The position numbers and the translations under genes are program-made. 8,257 bases of DNA from DATAYA01 sp036272815 (GTDB taxonomy: Bacteria > Pseudomonadota > Alphaproteobacteria > Acetobacterales > Acetobacteraceae). The stretch covers positions 1-8,257 of the forward strand of contig DATAYA010000291.1 in the NCBI GenBank assembly GCA_036272815.1, in the 5' to 3' direction. How positions within the stretch are numbered: position 1 is the first letter of the stretch; every line of letters begins with the position of its first letter. A model generated the notes under the pieces. That model was not told where the DNA came from. It did not search any database and worked only from the letters and a program-made list of their open reading frames with translations. This document shows positions 1-5,768 of the stretch, one piece after another.

Positions 1-483
1 CCCGGCGTTGTACGCCGCCAGGAAAGCAGGCGAGCCGTACTTGTCGTACATCTCGCGGATGTAGGCGGCACCCGCCATGATGTTGTCGTGCGGATCGTAC
101 GGATCGTCCCGGAGCCCATAGTGCGCGCGGAGGATCTCGTAGGTCTCCGGCATCACTTGCATCAATCCCATTGCGCCGGCGCTCGAGGTGATCGGCTGGC
201 CGTCAAGATATTCGTGCCCGCCACTCTCCTGGCGCATGACTTCGCGGATCCAGCGGTCCGGGATGCGGAATCGGGAAGCCGCCTCGGTGATATACGGTCC
301 CCACGGGTCATCCGGCGGCCCCGGCGCACGGTATTGCCGCCCCGACGCTCCGGACCAGCCGCCGCCCGGCCCATAGCCGCGCGAGGCACACGCGGCCAGC
401 AGCGCCAGAAGCACCACCGCGCCGAGCGTCCGTCCCAACCGCACGGCACGGCGTATCGCCGCGCCCAGCGCGCTTCGCTGCAT
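1..483 (-). CDS. Lipoprotein lytic transglycosylase, SLT family (C-terminus cut by window edge)
   Basis: Peptidoglycan-cleaving lytic transglycosylase, expected in the periplasm and lipid-anchored. Reading back from ATG at 483-481, 161 codons stay open to the window edge, so the C-terminus is missing. Residues 1-32 form a lipoprotein signal: an Arg-rich start (R11, R12, R15, R18), a hydrophobic run at 20-31 and the lipobox LAAC with C32 as the lipidated cysteine. A Gly/Pro-rich linker covers about 35-60. The catalytic domain begins near 61: the catalytic Glu is E86 in MRQESGG, followed by AGAMGLMQVMP (102-112), NIMAGAAYIREM (134-145) and AAYNAG (156-161). These are the SLT (goose-lysozyme-like) family-1 signatures. 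The start is supported by a purine-rich ribosome binding site at 490-496 and by the intact signal peptide. It lies 220 bases downstream of the enolase-superfamily gene on the same strand and probably has its own promoter. The exact Mlt subfamily cannot be assigned from this fragment. Confidence 0.9.
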   Translation of the reverse strand, partial: MQRSALGAAIRRAVRLGRTLGAVVLLALLAACASRGYGPGGGWSGASGRQYRAPGPPDDPWGPYITEAASRFRIPDRWIREVMRQESGGHEYLDGQPITSSAGAMGLMQVMPETYEILRAHYGLRDDPYDPHDNIMAGAAYIREMYDKYGSPAFLAAYNAG

Positions 484-489
484 TGTCCC

Positions 490-496
490 CCTCCCC
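490..496 (-). promoter_or_regulatory. Purine-rich ribosome binding site of the lytic transglycosylase gene
   Basis: On the minus strand the bases before the ATG at 483 read GGGGAGGGGGACA, giving a GGGGAGG Shine-Dalgarno core six bases before the start. This fixes the start codon. The run of G is unusually long. A CCCCC run on the same strand at 508-504 could pair with the GGGGG at 491-487 and hide the site in the mRNA; that is an inference from complementarity. Confidence 0.6.
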
Positions 497-649
497 ACCT
501 CTCGGGGGTCCCGTTGCAGAATGGCACAGGCAGGCTTTGCCTGTCCATCGTCGCCAATACGTTGAGCTGCGACCGCCTAACGGCGCGTGAACGCCGTCCT
601 GCAAGTGCATGGCCGGGAAAGTGCGCAGAGGCTCTGCCCCTGCACCCCG

Positions 650-668
650 CTCAAGGCCGAGCCTTAAG
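650..668 (-). terminator. Possible weak terminator hairpin after the enolase-superfamily gene
   Basis: On the minus strand CTTAAGGC-TCG-GCCTTGAG can form an 8-bp stem (one G-U pair) with a 3-base loop, beginning 35 bases after the stop codon of the enolase-superfamily gene. The position suits a 3'-end hairpin. No run of T follows (the next bases are CGGGGTGC), so intrinsic termination is uncertain and it may only protect the mRNA end. Confidence 0.3.
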
Positions 669-703
669 AATCCGCTCTTCAAGACCTTCGAATGAGCCCC
701 GGA

Positions 704-1834
704 TCAATCGACCCGCCATTGCGCCACCGCATCCTCGTCCAGCGCCACACCGAGGCCCGGCCCCTCCGGCAGCACGAGGCAGCCATCCTCCAGCCGCACC
801 GGTGTGCGCAGGATGGTGTCGCGCAGCGGGTTCTCGCCGACGTCGTATTCCACCCAGGCCGGATGCACGACGTTGGTGCTGTGCGGCCAGTCCGGCAGGC
901 TCGCCGTGAAGTGGCACGCCGCCGCCAGGCCGACCCCGCCGCCCCAGACATGCGGCGAGAGCCGCAGATTGTGCAGCCGCGCCAGCAGCGCGATCTCGCG
1001 GGCGGCCCGCACGCCGCCGCACAGTGTCAGGTCCGGCTGCACCACGTCGACGCCGCCCGCCTCGATCAGCCGCTGGAAATCCCACGCGGTGTAGAGCGCC
1101 TCGCCAGTCGCAACCGCCATCGGCGCGCGCCGGCGCAGTGCCGCGTATCCGGAAAAATCCTGCGGCGGCAGCGGCTCCTCGAACCAGTGGATGTCGGCAT
1201 CCGCGATGCGCCGCATCGAGTCGAGCGCCTCGTCCACCGTGTAGTTGCCGTTGGCGTCGACCAGCAGCAGCACGGCCTCGCCCAGCGCCGCCCGCGCCGC
1301 GCGCACCCGCACCGCATCCGAGCGCCCGCCGAGGCCGATCTTGATCTTCGCCGCCCTCGCGCCGCTCGCGGCCAGCGTCTCCAGCATTGCCGGAAAGTCG
1401 CGCTCCGGTTCCGCGGTCATGTAGCCGCCCGAGGCGTAGACCGGCAGCCTTGTGCGCGCGATCCCGCCCAGCAGCCGCGCCACCGGCAGCCCGTGCAGGC
1501 GCCCGACGGCATCCAGCGCCGCCATGTCGATCGCCCCCAGTGCCGCGACGAGCTGGTTCTGGATGCCGGCATGATAGAATTGCGCCAGGAGGCGGGCCGC
1601 CACCAGCTCGACATCATGGACGTCGGTGCCGATCAGCAGCGGCCGCAGCATCTCCAGATGCGCGCGTGTCACGGCCGCCGGACCCCAGGCTTCGCCCAGC
1701 CCCTCCGCCCCGTCCGCCGTGCGCAACCGAAGAAGTGTCGACTGCCGCGAGCCCATCAGCCCGCGTGCCATCCCATAGGGCCGCGCGAGCTGCGCCAGCA
1801 ACGGGATCAGCGTGATTTCGGTTATTTTCGACAT
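704..1834 (-). CDS. Mandelate racemase/muconate lactonizing enzyme family protein (enolase superfamily, KxK type)
   Basis: A 376-residue cytosolic enzyme of the enolase superfamily, full length for the family. The N-terminal capping domain spans about 1-130 and the (beta/alpha)7-beta barrel about 131-350. The mandelate racemase subgroup set is complete: the KxK bases K163 and K165 (AKIKIG); the Mg2+ ligands D193 (VDANGNY), E219 (WFEEP) and E245 (ATGE); and the Asp-His dyad D268 (VQPDLTLCGG) and H295 (SPHVWGGG). Such enzymes abstract a proton alpha to a carboxylate, mostly in dehydration, cycloisomerisation or racemisation of sugar acids. From memory, the PHVWG segment, the ENPLR segment (334-338) and the PEGPGLG tail (356-362) resemble the D-galactarolactone cycloisomerase (Gci) group of Agrobacterium; the substrate cannot be fixed from sequence alone. 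The start has a good ribosome site (GGAGGA, 1844-1839). It is transcribed away from the lipid A operon, with no transporter or other sugar-acid gene visible alongside. Confidence 0.92.
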   Translation of the reverse strand: MSKITEITLIPLLAQLARPYGMARGLMGSRQSTLLRLRTADGAEGLGEAWGPAAVTRAHLEMLRPLLIGTDVHDVELVAARLLAQFYHAGIQNQLVAALGAIDMAALDAVGRLHGLPVARLLGGIARTRLPVYASGGYMTAEPERDFPAMLETLAASGARAAKIKIGLGGRSDAVRVRAARAALGEAVLLLVDANGNYTVDEALDSMRRIADADIHWFEEPLPPQDFSGYAALRRRAPMAVATGEALYTAWDFQRLIEAGGVDVVQPDLTLCGGVRAAREIALLARLHNLRLSPHVWGGGVGLAAACHFTASLPDWPHSTNVVHPAWVEYDVGENPLRDTILRTPVRLEDGCLVLPEGPGLGVALDEDAVAQWRVD

Positions 1835-1956
1835 GGCGTCCTCCGGAGGCTTCCGCGACGCTGGCCGCGCATCCGCACCGCGTCAATCCGCCGCCGTGAC
1901 GCGCTGCCGCCCGCGTGCTACCGCCCGCCAATGCCCAGCCACCTGCCCGCCGGCCC
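1835..1956. other. Divergent intergenic region between the enolase-superfamily gene and the lipid A operon
   Basis: About 120 bases separating two divergently transcribed units; it must carry, or lie close to, both promoters. On the minus strand a TTGACG (1886-1881) looks like a -35 element, but the bases about 17 further on give no recognisable -10. On the plus strand I see no -35/-10 pair and no Shine-Dalgarno sequence. No terminator or clear operator is visible apart from the CCTCCGGAGG palindrome at 1840-1849, which overlaps the enolase-superfamily ribosome site. Confidence 0.4.
1839..1844 (-). promoter_or_regulatory. Ribosome binding site of the enolase-superfamily gene
   Basis: GGAGGA on the minus strand, with GGAGG five bases before the ATG at 1834-1832. 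It supports that start over any internal one. It sits in a 10-base perfect palindrome, CCTCCGGAGG (1840-1849), which may be chance in such GC-rich DNA. Confidence 0.65.
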
Positions 1957-2637
1957 GTGCTGAAACGCCTGCTCCGCAGCCACGGCGCGCAGGCCGCGCT
2001 GGCGCGGGTGCTCGGCGCCTACCTCGATCTCGCTCTCTCGACCACGCGCTGGACGCTGGACGGGGCCGAGCACCTCGCCCGCGCCGCCGCCGGACCCTGC
2101 GTCCTCGCCTTCTGGCACGAGCGCCTGACCCTGATGCCGATGCTTTGGCGCCTCGGGTCCTGGCAGCACGGCGACGTGGGAACCAGGCTCCGGGCGCATG
2201 TGCTCGTCAGCCGCCATCCCGACGGTCGCTTCATCGGCGCCCTGATGGCCCGCTTCCGGGTCGAGACGGTGCATGGCTCATCCTCGCGCGGCGGTACGGT
2301 TGCCATGCGGGCGCTGCTCGGCCTGCTCGCCCGTGGCGACCACGTGCTGATAACGCCCGACGGGCCGCGCGGGCCGCGACGGCGTGCGGCCCCCGGCGTC
2401 GCCCAGATCGCGGCCTTGTCCGGCGCGCCGGTGCTGCCGGTGAGCGGCCAGACCAGCCGCCGCCGCACCCTCGGCACCTGGGACCGCATGGTGCTGCCGC
2501 TGCCGTTCGGCCGCGGTGTGATCGTCTGCGCCGCCCCGATCCCGGTCGCCCGCGAGAACTGGCGCGGCGCCCTACCGGCGATCGAGGCGGCACTCGACGC
2601 CACCGCTGCACGGGCCGACGCGTTGTGTCGCGCGTGA
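1957..2637 (+). CDS. DUF374 family lysophospholipid acyltransferase-like protein
   Basis: First gene of the lipid A operon, 226 residues if started at GTG 1957. It belongs to the DUF374 branch of the glycerolipid acyltransferase-like (LPLAT) fold, expected at the inner face of the cytoplasmic membrane. Family marks: an N-terminal amphipathic segment at about 2-34, the block FWHERLTLMP (52-61), VSRHPDGRFI (84-93), HGSSSRGG (106-113) and ITPDGPRGPRR (132-142), then a hydrophobic LSGAPVLPVS strand. The usual HX4D acid is not at +5 from H54 (it is L59), although E55 is adjacent. The start is a judgement: GTG 1957 gives MLKRLLRS, typical of homologues; GTG 1915 would add 14 Pro/Ala-rich residues. 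Neither has a visible Shine-Dalgarno sequence. Its stop TGA (2635-2637) shares one base with the waaA start, so translation is probably coupled. The acyl acceptor is unknown. Confidence 0.85.
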   Translation: MLKRLLRSHGAQAALARVLGAYLDLALSTTRWTLDGAEHLARAAAGPCVLAFWHERLTLMPMLWRLGSWQHGDVGTRLRAHVLVSRHPDGRFIGALMARFRVETVHGSSSRGGTVAMRALLGLLARGDHVLITPDGPRGPRRRAAPGVAQIAALSGAPVLPVSGQTSRRRTLGTWDRMVLPLPFGRGVIVCAAPIPVARENWRGALPAIEAALDATAARADALCRA

Positions 2638-3893
2638 TGCACGCGGCCTATGCCGCCGCGACGGCGCTGGCCGAACCCGGCCTCGTGCTGCTGCTCCGCC
2701 GTCGCGCGGCGCGCGGCAAGGAAGTCCCCTCCCGCCTGCCGGAACGGCAAGGCCGCGATGCGACGCCCCGCCCACCCGGCCGCCTCCTCTGGCTGCACGC
2801 GGCAAGCGTCGGCGAGGCGCAGTCGGTGCTGCCGGTGCTGGCAGCGCTCGACCCGGGGCTGCACGTGCTGTTCACCACCGGCACGGTCACCTCGGCGCGG
2901 CTGCTGGCGCGGCGGCTGCCGGAGCTGGGCCTCGCCGGGCGGGTGATGCACCGCTTCGTGCCGCTCGACGTGCCGCGCTGGGCGGCGCGCTTCCTCGACC
3001 ATTGGCGGCCGGACGCCGCGGCCTTCGTGGAGGCGGAGCTGTGGCCCAACCTGCTGGCGGGATGCCGCGCCCGCCGCATTCCGGCAGCCCTGGTCAACGC
3101 ACGCATCTCCGCCCGCAGCGCTGCAGGGTGGCGGCGGCGGGCGCCCGGCCTCGCGCGGACGATGCTGGGCGGCTTCGCCTGGATCGCGGCGCGCTCGGCC
3201 GAGGACGCGGCGCGGCTGCGCGGCCTCGGCGCCGCTTCGGTGACGGCGCCGGGCGACCTCAAATTCGCCGCCGCCGAGCTGCCCGCCGACGCGGACGCTC
3301 TCGCCGCCCTGCGCGATACGATCGCGGGTCGTCCGGTCTGGCTCGCCGCCAGCACGCATCCGGGCGAGGAGGCGCTGGTCGCGCGGGTCCACGCGACCCT
3401 GGCACAAGCCCATCGCGGCCTGCTCACCATCATCGTGCCGCGGCATCCGGAGCGTGGCGTTGCGATCGCCGCCACGCTGGATGCGCCCCGTCGCAGCGCC
3501 GGCGATGGGCCACCCGATTCGGGGGTGTGGGTTGCCGACACGCTAGGCGAATTGGGCCTGTTCTACCGCGCCGCCGGCATCGTCTTCGTGGGCAAGAGCC
3601 TGGTCGGGCATGGCGGGCAGAACCCGCTGGAGCCGGCGCGCCTCGGCTGCGCAGTCGCGATCGGCCCACACACGGACAACTTCGCTGACGCCGTCGCCCT
3701 GCTCGCCGATGCCGGCGGGCTCGCGATCGTGGCGGACGAGGCGGCACTCGCCTCATGGGTCGACGCGATGCTGCGCGATCCGGCTCGCCGGGAGGCGGCG
3801 GGCGCCGCGGCCCGGGACGCGGCGAGCCGCCACGCCGGACTGCCGGCCGAGATCGCGGCGATGCTCGTCTCCCTAGCGATGGGCGCCGGCTGA
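2637..3893 (+). CDS. waaA: 3-deoxy-D-manno-octulosonic acid (Kdo) transferase
   Basis: Transfers Kdo from CMP-Kdo to lipid IVA at the cytoplasmic face of the inner membrane, the step that joins the LPS core to lipid A. 418 residues, close to the roughly 425 usual in the family. Residues 3-20 form the membrane-anchoring hydrophobic helix, followed by a basic patch RRRAARGK (21-28). E36 in RLPERQG matches the catalytic Glu position of Kdo transferases. Then come LWLHAASVGE (51-60), TTGTVTSARLL (80-90), EAELWPN (132-138), LVNARIS (152-158), PGDLKF (205-210), STHPGEE (239-245), RHPERG (269-274), DTLGELGLFY (301-310) and the nucleotide-binding GGQNPLEP (326-333). ATG 2637 is chosen because the anchor helix begins there and it overlaps the previous stop by one base; GTG 2634 is the alternative. 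The same frame stays open far upstream, but that translation is not protein-like. Whether one or two Kdo are added cannot be told. Confidence 0.96.
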   Translation: MHAAYAAATALAEPGLVLLLRRRAARGKEVPSRLPERQGRDATPRPPGRLLWLHAASVGEAQSVLPVLAALDPGLHVLFTTGTVTSARLLARRLPELGLAGRVMHRFVPLDVPRWAARFLDHWRPDAAAFVEAELWPNLLAGCRARRIPAALVNARISARSAAGWRRRAPGLARTMLGGFAWIAARSAEDAARLRGLGAASVTAPGDLKFAAAELPADADALAALRDTIAGRPVWLAASTHPGEEALVARVHATLAQAHRGLLTIIVPRHPERGVAIAATLDAPRRSAGDGPPDSGVWVADTLGELGLFYRAAGIVFVGKSLVGHGGQNPLEPARLGCAVAIGPHTDNFADAVALLADAGGLAIVADEAALASWVDAMLRDPARREAAGAAARDAASRHAGLPAEIAAMLVSLAMGAG

Positions 3894-4855
3894 TGCGTCC
3901 GCACGATTTCTGGCAGCAGGACGGATTTCCCGCCTCCCTGCTTGCCCCCCTTGGCGCGCTCACCGCGGCGGCCACGGCGCGGCGCCTCGCGCGGCCCGGC
4001 TGGCGCGCGCCGATTCCGGTGATCTGCATCGGCAACGCGACCGTGGGCGGAGCGGGCAAGACCACGGTCGCACTCGACCTCGGCGCCCGGCTGACCGCGC
4101 GTGGCATAGCGCTCCATTTCCTCTCGCGCGGCTATGGCGGGCGTGAGCGTGGGCCGCTCCTTGTCGACATGGCACGTCACGATGCACGCACGGTCGGCGA
4201 CGAGCCGCTGTTGCTCGCCGCGATCGCCCCGGCCTGGATCGCCGCCGATCGCGAAGCCGGCGCACGCTCCGCCGTGGCGGCCGGTGCAGAGGTGCTGTTG
4301 CTGGATGACGGGCTGCAGAACCCGTCGTTGCACAAGGATCTGTCCTTGCTCGTGATCGACGCGGCGACTGGCTTCGGCAATGGCCGCCTGCTGCCCGCGG
4401 GGCCGTTGCGTGAGCCGGTCGCCGCCGCCGCCGGGCGCTGCGCCGCCGCCGTGCTGATCGGCGAAGGCACGCGCCCGCTCGACCATTTGCCGCCCGCGCT
4501 GCCAGTCCTGCGGGCGCGGCTCGAACCCGACGATACGGCGCGCGATCTCGCCGGCCGGCGCGTGTTCGCCTTCGCCGGCATTGCCCACCCGGCAAAATTC
4601 CACGCGACCTTGCGTGGCCTCGGCGCCGAGCTGGCCGGGCATGCCGATTTCCCCGACCACCACCCCTACAGCGTGCTCGACCTTGAACGCATCCTCGCCC
4701 GCGCGCGCGCCTATCATGCCGTTCCGGTCACCACCGCGAAGGACGCCGTGCGGGTCACGCCCGACATCCGCGCGATGCTCACGGTCGTGGGCATCCGGCT
4801 CGCCTGGCACGACCCGTCAGCGATCGAGGCGGTTCTGCGCCGGGGTCTCCCTTGA
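3893..4855 (+). CDS. lpxK: Tetraacyldisaccharide 4'-kinase (lipid A 4'-kinase)
   Basis: Phosphorylates the 4'-position of the tetraacyl disaccharide 1-phosphate with ATP, giving lipid IVA, the acceptor for the WaaA protein encoded just upstream. 320 residues, near the roughly 328 of the E. coli enzyme. An N-terminal membrane-associated helix (about 13-33) precedes the P-loop GNATVGGAGKTT (47-58; K56, T57). SRGYGGR (78-84) and GDEP (102-105) follow; D103 corresponds to the catalytic Asp of the family. Next come the Walker B-like LLLDDGLQN (135-143), GFGNGRLLPAGPLREP (160-175), FAFAGIAHPAKF (225-236), FPDHHPY (253-259) with the conserved His pair, and TTAKDAVRV near the C-terminus. The family's usual DDGFQH reads DDGLQN here, a mild variant. 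ATG at 3893 shares one base with the waaA stop, indicating coupled translation. Confidence 0.96.
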   Translation: MRPHDFWQQDGFPASLLAPLGALTAAATARRLARPGWRAPIPVICIGNATVGGAGKTTVALDLGARLTARGIALHFLSRGYGGRERGPLLVDMARHDARTVGDEPLLLAAIAPAWIAADREAGARSAVAAGAEVLLLDDGLQNPSLHKDLSLLVIDAATGFGNGRLLPAGPLREPVAAAAGRCAAAVLIGEGTRPLDHLPPALPVLRARLEPDDTARDLAGRRVFAFAGIAHPAKFHATLRGLGAELAGHADFPDHHPYSVLDLERILARARAYHAVPVTTAKDAVRVTPDIRAMLTVVGIRLAWHDPSAIEAVLRRGLP

Positions 4856-5745
4856 ACCTTCGCGAGCGGATCGAGGCGGCAGTGCTGGACGCGGCGCTGC
4901 GCCTGCTTCGGGCGATCGGGCCGGTGCGCGCTTCCAATATCGGCGGCGCCGTCGCGCGCACCATCGGGCCGCGCCTCCCGGTCTCGCGCGTGGGCCGGAT
5001 CAACCTGCGTCTGGCGCTGCCGGATTTGGATGCCGCCGCGCATGCCCGCATCCTGCGTGGCGCCTGGGACAATCTCGGCCGCACCGTCGCCGAGCTGCCC
5101 CACCTGTCGCGCCTCGATCGCACCGCCTCGGGGCCGGGCTGGGAGGTGGCGGGAGAGGAGCATGCCGCCGCCGTCGCCGCCGCGGGAGGACCTGCGATCG
5201 TCATGGTCGCCCATCTTGCCAACTGGGAGATCATGCCGCGCATCGGCAGCGCCCTCGGGGTGTTCGGCTCCGCCGCCTACCGCGCGGCCAACAATCGGCG
5301 GGTCGATGCGATACTGACCCGGCTGCGGCGGGAGGCGGCGGGCGTCGACCTGCCGCTGTTTCCCAAGGGTGCGCGCGGCGCACGGGCCGCGGTCGCGCAC
5401 ATGGCCAAAGGCGGCACGATCGGCTTGCTGATGGACCAGAAACTCAACGAGGGCATCGCAGTCGATTTCTTCGGCCATCCCGCCATGACCGCGCCGGCCC
5501 TGGCGGCCTTCGCGCTGCGCTTTCGCTGCCCGGTGCTGCCGGTGCATGTCGAGCGCATCGGCCCGGTGCGCTTCCGCCTCATCGTCGATCCGCCGCTCGA
5601 ACTGCCCGCGACCGGCGACCGCCAGGCCGACATCCTGGCCCTCACGCGGCAGGTCAATGCGACGCTGGAACGCTGGATACGCGCGCGTCCGCAGGAGTGG
5701 CTATGGCTGCACCGGCGTTGGGACCAGTCCCACTACCGAAAGTAA
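4852..5745 (+). CDS. lpxL: Lipid A late acyltransferase, LpxL/HtrB family (lauroyl acyltransferase)
   Basis: Last gene of the operon, 297 residues. The family transfers an acyl chain from acyl-ACP to Kdo-lipid IVA to make the secondary (acyloxyacyl) chains of lipid A, on the inner-membrane cytoplasmic face. Seen here: an N-terminal hydrophobic/amphipathic segment (about 9-40), the catalytic HX4E motif H121-LANW-E126, YRAANN (143-148), FPKGARGARAAV (170-181), GLLMDQK (191-197), VDFFGHPAMTAPA (204-216) and a C-terminal segment RPQEWLWLHRRW. The start is TTG 4852, overlapping the lpxK stop by four bases (TTGA); no other start lies nearby upstream in this frame and the N-terminus fits the family. 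A weak GGGG (4842-4845) is the only ribosome-site candidate, so translation probably depends on coupling. Chain length is not predictable from sequence. It ends 7 bases before the stop of the converging ThDP enzyme gene. Confidence 0.93.
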   Translation: MNLRERIEAAVLDAALRLLRAIGPVRASNIGGAVARTIGPRLPVSRVGRINLRLALPDLDAAAHARILRGAWDNLGRTVAELPHLSRLDRTASGPGWEVAGEEHAAAVAAAGGPAIVMVAHLANWEIMPRIGSALGVFGSAAYRAANNRRVDAILTRLRREAAGVDLPLFPKGARGARAAVAHMAKGGTIGLLMDQKLNEGIAVDFFGHPAMTAPALAAFALRFRCPVLPVHVERIGPVRFRLIVDPPLELPATGDRQADILALTRQVNATLERWIRARPQEWLWLHRRWDQSHYRK

Positions 5746-5749
5746 CAGC

Positions 5750-5768
5750 GTCTCACGGCATCGGAGAC
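5750..5768. terminator. Possible bidirectional hairpin at the convergent junction
   Basis: GTCTC-A-CG-GCAT-CG-GAGAC can fold as a 7-bp stem with a one-base bulge and a 4-base loop, starting five bases after the lpxL stop and covering the stop codon of the ThDP enzyme gene on the other strand. It could help end both transcripts. No real T-tract follows on the plus strand; the minus strand has only a loose T-rich stretch (CTGTTACTTTC). Confidence is therefore low. Confidence 0.3.

Larger units (their letters stand above)
484..703 (-). other. 220-base intergenic leader with four small inverted repeats
   Basis: Gap between the stop of the enolase-superfamily gene (704) and the start of the transglycosylase gene (483), both on the minus strand. 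It holds four inverted repeats. At 650-668 there is an 8-bp stem with one G-U pair and a 3-base loop. At 625-637 the stem is GCAGA/TCTGC with a 3-base loop. At 580-597 it is ACGGCG/CGCCGT with a 6-base loop. At 526-544 it is ACAGGCA/TGCCTGT with a 5-base loop, which can also form a competing CAGGC/GCCTG hairpin. None is followed by a clear T-tract. I see no convincing -35/-10 pair and no small open frame with a credible ribosome site. The gap probably ends the upstream transcript and starts the transglycosylase transcript. Confidence 0.45.

Noticed and set aside
526..665. REP-like or mobile repeat family in the gap before the transglycosylase gene
   Set aside because: The four inverted repeats differ in sequence and length, and I noticed no copy elsewhere in the window, so a dispersed repeat family is not supported.
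88..909. 273-codon open frame on the plus strand at the left end
   Set aside because: It covers the antisense of the transglycosylase gene and the intergenic gap; the translation is Arg/Pro-rich with no domain.
1855..1886. Possible sigma-70 promoter for the enolase-superfamily gene (TTGACG at 1886-1881, minus strand)
   Set aside because: The -35-like hexamer is good but no -10 element is found at the right spacing, so I do not list it as a promoter.
692..1963. 423-codon open frame on the plus strand opposite the enolase-superfamily gene
   Set aside because: It is Arg/Gln/His-rich, has no recognisable domain, and lies over a gene with every catalytic residue intact. Long antisense frames are expected in GC-rich DNA.
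1812..2636. A 275-codon extension upstream of waaA in the same frame, suggesting a fusion
   Set aside because: The translation is Arg/Pro-rich and not protein-like, while the overlapping frame encodes the DUF374 protein with clear motifs. The waaA N-terminal anchor begins exactly at ATG 2637.
2019..3446. 475-codon open frame on the minus strand opposite the DUF374 gene and waaA
   Set aside because: Low-complexity Arg/Ala/Gly-rich translation with no family motif; the plus-strand genes account for the sequence fully.
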